This document shows positions 25,221 to 32,853 of a stretch of 64,000 nt of DNA, one piece after another. Position numbers and translations under genes: made by a program. The notes beneath the pieces are model-generated. The model worked only from the letters and a program-made list of their open reading frames with translations, did no database searches and was not told the origin of the DNA. How positions within the stretch are numbered: the stretch's first letter is position 1; each line of letters opens with the position of its first letter. The DNA is taken from positions 152,691 to 216,690 of the forward strand of contig NZ_JAGGOY010000016.1 in NCBI RefSeq assembly GCF_018614095.1, written 5' to 3'. Source of the stretch: Streptomyces sp. ISL-87. GTDB lineage: Bacteria > Actinomycetota > Actinomycetes > Streptomycetales > Streptomycetaceae.

Positions 25221-25293
25221 TTTGGTGGGCCGGGTTTGGCGGGCCGGGTTTGGCCGGGCCGGGTTTGGCCGGGCCGGGTTTGGTCGGCCCGGG
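25221..25293. repeat. Tandem 14/15-bp repeat
   Basis: Five consecutive units of the form TTTGG(Y)SGGCCGGG (14, 14, 15, 15 and 15 bp; the last is degenerate) directly follow the dispersed element and precede the rhodanese promoter. Confidence 0.9.
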
Positions 25294-25350
25294 TGGTTGG
25301 GCGGGTTCGGATAGGTTGGGATGGAGATTCGCGATGAGAGAAGGCAACGT

Positions 25351-25695
25351 ATGAACTTCGGACCGCTTCCCTCGGTGGACGCCGCCGCGGTGCCCTCCGA
25401 AGGCTTTGTCCTGGACGTCCGCGAGGACGACGAATGGGCGGCCGGGCATGTCGAGGGTGCGCTGCACATCCCGATGAGCGACTTCGTGGCCCGCTTCGGT
25501 GAGCTGACGGAGGCCATCGAGGACGGCCGCCGCGTCTACGTGATGTGCCGGGTGGGCGGGCGCTCCGCGCAGGTCACCCAGTACCTGGTGCGCCAGGAGA
25601 TCGACGCCGTCAACGTCGACGGCGGGATGCAGGCGTGGGACGGCGCCGGGCGCCCGATGGTGACGGACAGCGGGAACCCGGCCTTTGTGCTGTAG
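25351..25695 (+). CDS. Rhodanese-like domain protein
   Basis: A 114-residue single-domain rhodanese. The active-site loop CRVGGRS places the catalytic Cys at residue 66. The conserved LDVREDDEWAAGHVEGALHIP stretch and the C-terminal VNVDGGMQAWDGAGRP motif are both present. Such proteins transfer or sense sulfane sulfur; the physiological acceptor is not evident. ATG 25351 has GAGAAGG upstream and fits the family start better than ATG 25321. A -10 TAGGTT at 25312-25317 would give a leader of about 28 nt. Confidence 0.9.
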   Translation: MNFGPLPSVDAAAVPSEGFVLDVREDDEWAAGHVEGALHIPMSDFVARFGELTEAIEDGRRVYVMCRVGGRSAQVTQYLVRQEIDAVNVDGGMQAWDGAGRPMVTDSGNPAFVL

Positions 25696-25723
25696 GGGTT
25701 GTATGGGCCTGTAGGGTCCCTCG

Positions 25724-26866
25724 TCAGCTGAGGGGGTGGGCGGCCAGGAGGTCGCCCAGTGCCTCCTCGTGCGCCGCGGCCGGGCCGAGCTGGAGTTCCA
25801 GCTGCTTGGCCCAGGCGTGGTAGCGGTGCAGCGGGTAGTCGGTGTCGGCGCCGAAGCCGCCGTGGAGGTGCTGCGCGGTCTGCACGACCCGGCGTACGCC
25901 CTCCGAGGCCCAGATCTTCGCGACCGCGACATCGCCGGCGCTCGGCAGCGGGCCGCCCGCTCCGCCGGTGGCCGCGTCGAGGCGCCAGGCGGCCTGCCAG
26001 AGGGTGACTTCCATGGCGCGCAGGTCGATGTAGCGGTCTGCGGCCTGGACGGCGACGGCCTGGAAGGTGGCGACCGGGAAGCCGAACTGCTCGCGCTTGC
26101 TGGTGTATTGGCTGGTCATGGTGAGGACGCCGGTGCCGAGGCCGAGCGCGAGGGCGCAGGTCCCGGTGGCGAGGAGCTGGCGGAGCCGGTCCCAGGCGGC
26201 CGGATTGTCGATGAGGTGCGTCGCGGGCACCCGTACGCCGTCCAGGGCGAGTTCGGCGAGCCGCTCCCCGCTGGTGGAGTACTGGTCCGCGAGCGTGAGC
26301 CCCTCGGCGGTGCGCGGGATCAGCGCGAGGACGGCCTCGCCCTCGCCGGTGTGGGCGGGGACGGCGATCCAGTCGGCGCTGTGAGCCCAGGGGACGGAGG
26401 TCTGCACCCCGTCCAGGGTCCACTGAGTTCCGTCCCGGCGGGCGGTGACGGCGAGTTCGGCGGGATCGTGGCCGGTGCGGCCGTGGGCGGCGGCGGTGAG
26501 GACGAGCGTTCCGCGCCCGGCGCCCGGCAGCAGGGCGGCGGCCAGCTCGGGACCGCCGTGGGCCTGGACGGCCATGGCGGTGGCGCAGTGCTCCAGCAGC
26601 GGCACCCGGGCCAGTACCTTCGCCGCCTCGCGCAGCACCAGGCACAGGGCGATGGTGTCGAGCCCGGCCCCGCCGTACTCCTCGGCGAGGGCCAGGCTCA
26701 GGAGGCCGGAGCCGGCGAGCTTGGCCCACAGGGGCCGGTCGAACGCGTCGGCGACGGCCCCCCGGGTGAGCGCGGGGCTGGGCACGCTGTCGGGGGCGAC
26801 ATCCGCGAACACGGCCTTCGCCGCCTCGACGGCGGCCTGCTGCTCCTCGGTGAAGGTGAAGTCCAC
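25724..26866 (-). CDS. Acyl-CoA dehydrogenase (FadE-like)
   Basis: A 380-residue FAD-dependent acyl-CoA dehydrogenase. The N-terminal helical domain (DFTFTEEQQAAVEAAK), the EYGGAGLDTIALCLVLREA motif and the C-terminal KREQFGFPVATFQAVAVQAAD and HLHGGFGADTDYPLHRYHAWAKQ motifs are present. The usual catalytic glutamate position in the C-terminal domain is not obvious. That fits the split, heteromeric FadE subunits used on bulky acyl-CoA substrates such as steroid side chains. GTG 26866 has GGGAGG 7 nt upstream. An AGAAC/GTTCT palindrome lies 55 nt upstream. The substrate is inferred only. Confidence 0.85.
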   Translation of the reverse strand: MDFTFTEEQQAAVEAAKAVFADVAPDSVPSPALTRGAVADAFDRPLWAKLAGSGLLSLALAEEYGGAGLDTIALCLVLREAAKVLARVPLLEHCATAMAVQAHGGPELAAALLPGAGRGTLVLTAAAHGRTGHDPAELAVTARRDGTQWTLDGVQTSVPWAHSADWIAVPAHTGEGEAVLALIPRTAEGLTLADQYSTSGERLAELALDGVRVPATHLIDNPAAWDRLRQLLATGTCALALGLGTGVLTMTSQYTSKREQFGFPVATFQAVAVQAADRYIDLRAMEVTLWQAAWRLDAATGGAGGPLPSAGDVAVAKIWASEGVRRVVQTAQHLHGGFGADTDYPLHRYHAWAKQLELQLGPAAAHEEALGDLLAAHPLS

Positions 26867-26920
26867 TGCCTGTCCTCCCGCGTGCACCGGATCCCGTTCA
26901 GGTCTGACGGTGCGTCAAGA

Positions 26921-26934
26921 TAGAACAGGTTCTC
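26921..26934. promoter_or_regulatory. KstR/TetR-like palindrome upstream of the acyl-CoA dehydrogenase
   Basis: TAGAACAGGTTCTC matches the TNNAACNNGTTNNA pattern of KstR-type regulators except for the last base. It lies 55 bp upstream of GTG 26866 in the only A/T-rich stretch of this gap. Confidence 0.45.
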
Positions 26935-26970
26935 AAAAATGCACAGGGGGAGGGCCAAGCGGCCGCTGTC

Positions 26971-27034
26971 GCTCAGCGGCCGAAGCGCTCAGCGGCCGAA
27001 GCGCTCAGCGGCCGAAGTGCTCAGCGGTCGAAGT
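26971..27034. repeat. 16-bp tandem repeat (4 copies) spanning the paaE stop codon
   Basis: Four copies of GCTCAGCGGCCGAAGC or a close variant begin at 26971, 26987, 27003 and 27019. The last contains the final codons (FDR) and TGA of paaE on the minus strand. The other three extend downstream. Confidence 0.95.
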
Positions 27035-28154
27035 CGATCTCCACTTCCTCCGTCACCGCGTGCGACTGGCAGGCCAGCACGAACCCGGCCTCCGTCTCCT
27101 CCGCCTCCAGCGCGAAGTTGCGGTCCATCCGGACCTCGCCCGTCACCAGGAACGCCCGGCAGGTGCCGCACACGCCGCCCTTGCAGGCGTACGGGGCATC
27201 CGCGCGGTTGCGCAGCACCGCATCCAGCAGGGACTCCCCGTCCCGCACCGGCCAGGTGCCGGAGCGGCCGTCGAGCCGGGCGGTGACCCGCCCGTGGGCA
27301 GCGGCGGCCGAAGGCGCGGGGGCGGGCGGCGCGGTGTCCTCGACGTGGAAAATCTCCTCGTGCACCCGGGACCGGACGACGCCCAGTGCGCCCAGCGCCC
27401 GCTCCGCCCCCTGCACCAGGCCGTACGGCCCGCACAGGAACCAGCCCGTCACATCGGCGACGGGGAGCAGCGCCGGCAGCAGGGCCGCCAGCCGCTCCTG
27501 GTCGAGGCGTCCGGACGGCAGCCCGGCCTCCTGCTCCTCCCGGGAGAGGACGGTGACCAGCTGGAACCGGTCCGGGTAGCGGTCCTTGAGGTCGGCGACC
27601 TCCTCCAGGAACATCGTCGAAGCCGCCGTACGGTCGCTGCGGACCAGGCAGAACCGGGCCTCGGGCCGGGCCTTCAGCAGGGTTGCGGCGATCGAGAGCA
27701 CCGGGGTGATCCCGCTGCCGCCGACGATGGCCGCGTAGTGCCCGGTGGCCGGCGCGGAGGCGGGCTCCAGGACGAAGCGGCCGGCCGGGACCATCACGTC
27801 CAGCACGTCCCCGGCGGCGATCTCCTTGTGCGCGAACGTGGAGAACTCGCCGCCCTCCACCAGCCGCACTCCGACCCGCAGCTGCGCCGCTCCGGGGCCG
27901 CCGGGGTCCGGGGCGGGGGAGCAGATCGAGTACGTACGGCGGATCTCCGCGCCGCCGGGGGCGCTGCGGCGCAGCGTGAGGTGCTGGCCGGGGGCGTGCC
28001 GGTACTCGGCCCGCAGTGCCTCGGGGACCTCCAGGGTCAGCGCCACCGAGTCGTCGGTGAGCCGGTCGACCGCCGCCACGGTCAGCGGGTGGAACGCGCC
28101 GTGGCGCACCGGGCGCGAGGAGCCCAACGTGGGCGTCGACGGGGACGCGGCCAT
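27021..28154 (-). CDS. paaE: Phenylacetyl-CoA epoxidase reductase subunit PaaE
   Basis: A 377-residue ferredoxin-type oxidoreductase that passes electrons from NADPH to the PaaA di-iron centre. An FAD-binding beta-barrel (RRTYSICSP, residues about 70-80) and an NAD(P)-binding domain (AAIVGGSGITPVLSI, then FLCGPYGLVQ) come first. A C-terminal plant-type [2Fe-2S] domain follows, with Cys324, Cys329, Cys332 (CKGGVCGTC) and Cys362. It is the last gene of paaABCDE. The ATG at 28154 abuts the paaD stop. Its 3' end lies in a 16-bp tandem repeat. Confidence 0.95.
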   Translation of the reverse strand: MAASPSTPTLGSSRPVRHGAFHPLTVAAVDRLTDDSVALTLEVPEALRAEYRHAPGQHLTLRRSAPGGAEIRRTYSICSPAPDPGGPGAAQLRVGVRLVEGGEFSTFAHKEIAAGDVLDVMVPAGRFVLEPASAPATGHYAAIVGGSGITPVLSIAATLLKARPEARFCLVRSDRTAASTMFLEEVADLKDRYPDRFQLVTVLSREEQEAGLPSGRLDQERLAALLPALLPVADVTGWFLCGPYGLVQGAERALGALGVVRSRVHEEIFHVEDTAPPAPAPSAAAAHGRVTARLDGRSGTWPVRDGESLLDAVLRNRADAPYACKGGVCGTCRAFLVTGEVRMDRNFALEAEETEAGFVLACQSHAVTEEVEIDFDR

Positions 28155-28709
28155 TTACAGCTCCTTGAAGTGGTCGAACGGCTCGCGGCAGGCGGTGCAG
28201 CGGCGCAGCGCCTTGCAAGCGGTGGAGGAGAACCGGCTGAGCAGCTCGGTGTCCGTCGATCCGCAGTTGGGGCAGCGGACCGACAGGGTGAGCGGGACCG
28301 GTCCGCCCGCCGCGTGCGGGCGGGGCGGGGCGATGCCGAACTCGGCGAGTTTGCGGCGGCCTTCGGCGGTGATGTCGTCGGTGGACCAGGCGGGGGCCAG
28401 CACGGTGGTGACCGTCACCTCGGGTATGCCGTGGCCGGTCAGTACCCGCTCGATGTCGGCGGACATGGCCTCGATGGCCGGGCAGCCGGTGTAGGTGGGG
28501 GTGAGGGTGACCTCGGCGTGGCCGTCCTCATGCATCCGCACTCCGCGCAGGACGCCGAGCTCGGTGAGGGTGAGCACGGGCAGCTCCGGGTCGGGGACGG
28601 AGCCGGCGAGCTCGGCCAGCTCCGCCTCCAGGCGGGTCGTGCCGGTGCTGGGGGACGGGCCGGGCGACGTGCTGGACGACTGGCCCGCCGACGGGCTGGT
28701 GGTCACCAT
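28155..28709 (-). CDS. paaD: Phenylacetate degradation protein PaaD (Fe-S assembly, DUF59/MIP18 family)
   Basis: A 184-residue protein needed for maturation of the phenylacetyl-CoA epoxidase. A Ser/Thr/Pro-rich N-terminus (about 1-25) precedes the DUF59 domain (SVPDPELPVLTLTELGVLR, then TPTYTGCPAIEAM with the conserved Cys). A C-terminal zinc ribbon has CPNCGS and CTACREPF pairs. ATG 28709 overlaps the paaC stop by 7 nt. The order paaA-B-C-D-E is the standard one. Confidence 0.95.
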   Translation of the reverse strand: MVTTSPSAGQSSSTSPGPSPSTGTTRLEAELAELAGSVPDPELPVLTLTELGVLRGVRMHEDGHAEVTLTPTYTGCPAIEAMSADIERVLTGHGIPEVTVTTVLAPAWSTDDITAEGRRKLAEFGIAPPRPHAAGGPVPLTLSVRCPNCGSTDTELLSRFSSTACKALRRCTACREPFDHFKEL

Positions 28710-29470
28710 GACGCCCCCGGATGGCTTCGGTGCAGGTGCTGCATCTCGGCGAGCAGCCGCCCGAACGGCTCGGTGTGCAGACCCTTGCGGCCGGCCCCGG
28801 CAGCCCAGGCCCCGGTGCGCGGGCCCTCGGGCAGGGCGAGCCCGGCCCGCTCCAGTACGTCGCCCACCGCGGCCAGCCAGCGCTGCTCCAGGGCGGCCCA
28901 GTCCACGGCGATCCCGTCGACCGGCTGGAACATCTCGCCGGTGAACTTCCACAGGGCGTCCAGGGCGGCGCGCATCCGGCCCCGGCTCTCCTCGGTGCCG
29001 TCGCCGAGCCGCAGGGTCCACTGCTCGGCGTGGTCGCGGTGGTACGCGGTCTCCTTGACGGCCTTCGCGGCGAGCGGCCCGAACGGGCCGTCCCCGGCGG
29101 CGAGTTCCCCGTAGAGCTCGTGCTGGTAGACGGAGAAGTAGAGCTGCCGGGCGATGGTGTGGGCGAAGTCGCCGTTCGGCTGCTCGACCAGCTGGAGGTT
29201 GTGGAAGGAGCGCTCCTCGCGCAGGAACGCCAGCTCGTCCTCGTCGCCCGCCATGGAGAGCAGGACGCGGGCCTGGCCGAGCAGGTCCAGCGCGATGTTG
29301 GCGAGGGCGACCTCCTCCTCCAGGACGGGCGCGTGCCCGGCCCACTCGCCGAGGCGGTGGGAGAGGATCAGCGCATCGTCCCCGAGGGTGAGGGCGGCCG
29401 CGTTGACGACGTCGGTGCTGGTGGCCTCGGTGCTGGTGGCCTCGGTGCTGTTCGCGTCGGTGCTGGTCAC
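28703..29470 (-). CDS. paaC: Phenylacetyl-CoA epoxidase structural subunit PaaC
   Basis: A 255-residue ferritin-like protein that pairs with PaaA to form the catalytic core; PaaC itself lacks the active di-iron site. Helical motifs LGDDALILSHRLGEW, EEEVALANIALDLLGQARVLL, RSFHNLQLVEQPNGDFAHTI and KETAYHRDHAEQW match the family. GTG 29470 overlaps the paaB stop by 4 nt (GTGA). The first 18 residues hold a three-unit Thr-Ser-Thr-Glu-Ala repeat encoded by 15-bp tandem repeats, absent from typical PaaC. Confidence 0.95.
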   Translation of the reverse strand: MTSTDANSTEATSTEATSTDVVNAAALTLGDDALILSHRLGEWAGHAPVLEEEVALANIALDLLGQARVLLSMAGDEDELAFLREERSFHNLQLVEQPNGDFAHTIARQLYFSVYQHELYGELAAGDGPFGPLAAKAVKETAYHRDHAEQWTLRLGDGTEESRGRMRAALDALWKFTGEMFQPVDGIAVDWAALEQRWLAAVGDVLERAGLALPEGPRTGAWAAGAGRKGLHTEPFGRLLAEMQHLHRSHPGASW

Positions 29471-29751
29471 AGGTGGCGCACCCCCTCGGGGATCTCGTAG
29501 AAGGTGGGGTGCCGGTAGGGCTTGTCGGCGGACGCGGCGAAGAACGGATCCCGCTCGTCCGGCGAGGAGGCGGTGATCTCGGTGGAGGGCACCACCCAGA
29601 TGGAGATGCCCTCGCCGCGCCGGGTGTAGAGGTCGCGGGCGTTGCGCAGGGCCATCTCCGCATCCGGGGCGTGCAGGCTTCCCGCGTGCGTGTGCGAGAG
29701 GCCGCGCCGCGAACGCACGAACACCTCCCACAGGGGCCAGTTCTGCGTCAT
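29467..29751 (-). CDS. paaB: Phenylacetyl-CoA epoxidase subunit PaaB
   Basis: A 94-residue protein that bridges PaaA-PaaC units and is required for activity. The family sequence is clear: [47 protein letters not shown] and [24 protein letters not shown]. It overlaps paaA upstream by 4 nt and paaC downstream by 4 nt, so the three structural subunits are translationally coupled. Confidence 0.96.
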   Translation of the reverse strand: MTQNWPLWEVFVRSRRGLSHTHAGSLHAPDAEMALRNARDLYTRRGEGISIWVVPSTEITASSPDERDPFFAASADKPYRHPTFYEIPEGVRHL

Positions 29752-30827
29752 ACCCGTGCCTCGCTTTCCGTGCTTGCCTTGCCTGCGTGCTTGTCGGCGT
29801 ACGCCGCGGCCGCGTCGCGGACCCAGGCGCCTTCCTCATGGGCTCTGCGCCGCTGGCCGATGCGCTGTTCGTTGCACGGGCCGTTGCCCTTGAGCACGTC
29901 CCAGAACTCCGCCCAGTCGATGGCGCCGAAGTCGTGGTGCCCGCGCTCCTCGTTCCACTTCAGGTCCGGGTCGGGCAGGGTCAGACCCAGCGACTCGGCC
30001 TGCGGCACGGCGATGTCCACGAACCGCTGGCGCAGCTCGTCGTTCGAATGCCGCTTGATCCGCCAGGCCATGGACTGCGCCGAGTGCGCCGACTCGTCGT
30101 CCGGCGGGCCGAACATCATCAGCGAGGGCCACCACCAGCGGTCGACCGCGTCCTGCGCCATCGCGTGCTGCGCCTCGGTGCCCTTCGAGAGGGCCATGAG
30201 CAGCTCGAACCCCTGGCGCTGGTGGAAGGACTCCTCCTTGCAGATCCGGACCATGGCGCGCGCGTACGGACCGTACGAGCAGCGGCAGATCGGGACCTGG
30301 TTGGTGATCGCCGCGCCGTCCACGAGCCAGCCGATCGCACCGACATCGGCCCAGGTCAGGGTGGGGTAGTTGAAGATCGAGGAGTACTTCTGCTTGCCGG
30401 AGTGGAGCTTGTCGAGCAGCTCGTCGCGGCTGGTGCCGAGGGTTTCGGCGGCGCTGTACAGGTAGAGGCCGTGGCCGGCCTCATCCTGGACCTTGGCCAT
30501 CAGGATCGCCTTGCGGCGCAGCGAGGGCGCCCGGGTGATCCAGTTGGCTTCGGGCTGCATGCCGATGATCTCGGAATGGGCGTGCTGGGCCATCTGGCGG
30601 ACCAGAGAGGCGCGGTATTCGTCGGGCATCCAGTCGCGCGGCTCCACGCGCTCGTCGGCCGCCACGGCCGCGTCGAACGCCGCCGCGAGCTGCGCGCCGA
30701 GGTCAGCCGCGCCGAGGTCGGCCGCGCCGAGGTCGGCCGCGCCGTCTGCCGCACCGGGCTCCGCTGTCGTGCCCGTGCCTGTCCCGAGGGCCATGTCCTG
30801 CCCCGTCTCCGGGGTCACTGCCACCAT
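29748..30827 (-). CDS. paaA: Phenylacetyl-CoA epoxidase catalytic subunit PaaA
   Basis: A 359-residue di-iron monooxygenase that epoxidises the ring of phenylacetyl-CoA (ring-1,2-epoxyphenylacetyl-CoA forms). Iron-ligand helices are seen in [17 protein letters not shown] (ExxH) and [14 protein letters not shown] (ExxH). [24 protein letters not shown] and [12 protein letters not shown] are also conserved. The N-terminal 40 residues carry a three-unit AADLG repeat (30694-30738 in DNA), likely disordered. It heads the operon. A PaaR-like palindrome is centred about 50 bp upstream, and a TTGACA -35 box lies at 30923-30928 on the minus strand. Confidence 0.96.
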   Translation of the reverse strand: MVAVTPETGQDMALGTGTGTTAEPGAADGAADLGAADLGAADLGAQLAAAFDAAVAADERVEPRDWMPDEYRASLVRQMAQHAHSEIIGMQPEANWITRAPSLRRKAILMAKVQDEAGHGLYLYSAAETLGTSRDELLDKLHSGKQKYSSIFNYPTLTWADVGAIGWLVDGAAITNQVPICRCSYGPYARAMVRICKEESFHQRQGFELLMALSKGTEAQHAMAQDAVDRWWWPSLMMFGPPDDESAHSAQSMAWRIKRHSNDELRQRFVDIAVPQAESLGLTLPDPDLKWNEERGHHDFGAIDWAEFWDVLKGNGPCNEQRIGQRRRAHEEGAWVRDAAAAYADKHAGKASTESEARV

Positions 30828-30868
30828 CCCGGCCCCTTGTCAGAGTTTGTCGACCGTCCGTCCACCCG

Positions 30869-30886
30869 ACCGACCGATCGTTCGGT
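30869..30886. promoter_or_regulatory. PaaR-like operator 1 (paaA promoter)
   Basis: ACCGACCGATCGTTCGGT. Its reverse complement, ACCGAACGATCGGTCGGT, is shared 17/18 with 35487-35504 and 16/18 with 38392-38409. It lies between divergent paaA and the DUF5819 gene, 42 bp upstream of the paaA start. Confidence 0.8.
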
Positions 30887-30970
30887 TCGTACTCTTCAAT
30901 GGTGAGACGACGGCCCGTAGGGTGTCAACCTCTGTGGTCAACCCTGTGGACGCCGGATGATCGGGGCGGG

Positions 30971-31696
30971 ATGGATTCGAACGAGCGCGAGCCGGCTGAC
31001 GGGGCCGTTCCGCCGCCGGTTCCCCTGCCGATTTCGCCGCCGCTCGCCCCGCTGACCGGCCCGCCGCTCGCCCCGCCGCCCAGGGCGCCCGGGATCGCCG
31101 GCCTGTCCGCCCCGTACCGGGTCGTCGCGGCCCTGGCGCTGGGGGGCGTGGCCGTCGCGGCCTGCTGGCACCTGGCCCTCGTCTTCCTGCACGTCGCCCC
31201 CACCAACACGGTGAGCAGGCAGCACGCGCGGACGGTGGACGAGTGGATCTACCCCGAGTTCGAACAGAACTGGAAGCTCTTCGCCCCCAACCCCCTCCAG
31301 CAGAACATCGCGGTCGAGGCGCGGGCGCAGTTGCGCACCGACGCCGGCGAGCTGGTCACCGGCGACTGGCGTGACCTGTCCGCCGACGACGGGGCCGCCA
31401 TCCGGCACAACCCGCTGCCGAGTCACACGCAGCAGAACGAGCTCCGGCGGGCCTGGGACTTCTTCACCGGCTCCCACGACGAGGACAACAAGTCGAACGG
31501 GGAGCGCGGTGAGCTGTCGGAGCGGTACCTGCGGCGGATCGCGGTGAACCGGCTGACCCCCCTCCACCGCGGGGAAGGCCGCATCGTACGCATTCAGCTG
31601 CGCTCGGTGACGAGGGCGGTGCCCGCGCCGAAGTGGTCGACGGAGCGGACCGACACCGAGACGTACTACCGGGAGCTGCCGTGGTGGACGGTATGA
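30971..31696 (+). CDS. DUF5819 family membrane protein (SdpA-like)
   Basis: A 241-residue protein. A Pro-rich cytoplasmic N-terminus (about 10-45) precedes one TM helix (about 50-72, VVAALALGGVAVAACWHLALVF) and an extracytoplasmic domain containing PEFEQNWKLFAPNPLQQN. That W-x-x-F-A/T-x-N/S-P motif is shared with SdpA, which works with SdpB in maturing the B. subtilis SDP toxin. The stop overlaps the ATG of the HTTM gene (ATGA). The two proteins are therefore probably made together, paralleling sdpAB. ATG 30971 lacks a good ribosome-binding site, so the start is tentative. It is divergent from paaA. Confidence 0.75.
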   Translation: MDSNEREPADGAVPPPVPLPISPPLAPLTGPPLAPPPRAPGIAGLSAPYRVVAALALGGVAVAACWHLALVFLHVAPTNTVSRQHARTVDEWIYPEFEQNWKLFAPNPLQQNIAVEARAQLRTDAGELVTGDWRDLSADDGAAIRHNPLPSHTQQNELRRAWDFFTGSHDEDNKSNGERGELSERYLRRIAVNRLTPLHRGEGRIVRIQLRSVTRAVPAPKWSTERTDTETYYRELPWWTV

Positions 31697-32853
31697 GGCG
31701 GGCGCGTGGCGTCGCCGGACGGGCGCGTGGCGCCGCCGGACGGGCGCGTGGCGTCGCCGGAGGGGCGCTGGCGAAGGTCACCGGGCAGGCGCTGGGCCCG
31801 TACCAGAGCGCGGTCGTCCGCATCGGCTTCTCCGCGACCTGGCTCTTCTTCCTGCTGTGGGAGTTCCCCCACAGACACGAGCTGTACGGGCCCGACGGGC
31901 CGTGGAGCTGGGAGCTGGCGGAGCGGCTGATCGCCTCGAACGACGCGTTCACCGTGCTGATGTGGTCGGACTCCGCGGTGTGGTTCGAGATCGTCTACGC
32001 GGTGGCGGTGCTGTCGAGCGCGCTGCTGATGCTCGGGTGGCGGACGCGGGCGATGTCCGTGGTGTTCATGGCCGGGGTGCTGTCGCTGCAGAACCGCAGC
32101 GTGTTCATGGGGGACGGCGGGGACAACGTCATCCACCTGATGGCGATGTACCTGGTGCTGACGCGGTGCGCGCAGGTGTGGTCCCTGGACGCCAGGCGGC
32201 CCTCCGGCCCGTCCGGCGGGAGGTCGGGGCCCGTGCTCTGGGCCGTCCTGGGCGCGGTGCTCGCGTACGGGGCGGTCGCCGGGCGGTTCACCATGGGCTG
32301 GCTGCTGGCCTTCGCAGCGGTGTGGGTGGTGCTGGGGCTGTGGTGGATGGCCGACCGGTACGAGCCGGAGGGGGAAGGACGGGTGGTCCTGGACGTCCTC
32401 GCGAACCTGCTGCACAACGCGGGGATGCTGGTGATCATGGCGGAGGTCTGCCTGATCTACGCGACGGCGGGGTGGTACAAGATCCAGGGATCGCGCTGGC
32501 AGGACGGCTCGGCGCTGTACTACCCGCTGGGCCTGGACTACTTCAGCCCGTGGCCCGGGCTGTCGGCGTTGCTGGCGAGCAGCGGCACGGTGGTGATGCT
32601 GCTGTCGTACGGCACGGTCGCCGTCCAGGTGGCGTTCCCGTTCACGCTGTTCAACCGGCGGATCAAGAACGTGCTGCTGGCGGTGATGATGCTGGAGCAC
32701 GCGGGGATCGCGGTGCTGCTGGGGTTGCCGTTCTTCTCGCTGGCGATGATCGCCGCCGACGCGGTGTTCCTCCCGACGGGCTTCCTCCTCTGGCTCGCCC
32801 GGCGGGGAGGGGGGAGAACCCCCAGGCCACGGCCCGTAGGCTCGGCGGTATGA
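31693..32853 (+). CDS. HTTM domain membrane protein (vitamin K-dependent carboxylase-like, SdpB-like)
   Basis: A 386-residue polytopic protein. About eight hydrophobic segments are visible from residue 40 (ALGPYQSAVVRIGFSATWLFFLLW) to the C-terminus. The HTTM (horizontally transferred transmembrane) domain is named after its relation to vitamin K-dependent gamma-carboxylase. Conserved features include GDGGDNVIHL (residues about 140-150) and IYATAGWYKIQGSRWQDGSALYYPLG. The N-terminus (RARGVAGRARGAAGRARGVAG) is encoded by a 21-bp triple repeat. It overlaps the DUF5819 gene upstream and the methyltransferase gene downstream by 4 nt each. No quinone-epoxidase activity can be claimed. Confidence 0.85.
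   Translation: MRRARGVAGRARGAAGRARGVAGGALAKVTGQALGPYQSAVVRIGFSATWLFFLLWEFPHRHELYGPDGPWSWELAERLIASNDAFTVLMWSDSAVWFEIVYAVAVLSSALLMLGWRTRAMSVVFMAGVLSLQNRSVFMGDGGDNVIHLMAMYLVLTRCAQVWSLDARRPSGPSGGRSGPVLWAVLGAVLAYGAVAGRFTMGWLLAFAAVWVVLGLWWMADRYEPEGEGRVVLDVLANLLHNAGMLVIMAEVCLIYATAGWYKIQGSRWQDGSALYYPLGLDYFSPWPGLSALLASSGTVVMLLSYGTVAVQVAFPFTLFNRRIKNVLLAVMMLEHAGIAVLLGLPFFSLAMIAADAVFLPTGFLLWLARRGGGRTPRPRPVGSAV
31699..31761 (+). repeat. 21-bp tandem repeat (3 copies) in the HTTM coding sequence
   Basis: Units at 31699, 31720 and 31741 start CGGGCGCGTGGCG and differ at one position. They encode a basic N-terminal heptapeptide repeat. Confidence 0.95.
32837..32842 (+). promoter_or_regulatory. -10 box of a possible leaderless promoter for the SpoU methyltransferase
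   Basis: TAGGCT is 7 nt before ATG 32850, inside the end of the HTTM gene. The methyltransferase may therefore be expressed independently as well as by coupling. Confidence 0.4.

Noticed and set aside
26971..27034. Short repeats read as a CRISPR array
   Set aside because: Units are contiguous without spacers, and no cas gene is present.
30933..30953. TGTGGTCAA and TGTGGACGC near the DUF5819 start as DnaA boxes
   Set aside because: Each has one or two mismatches and they are not clustered with a perfect box.
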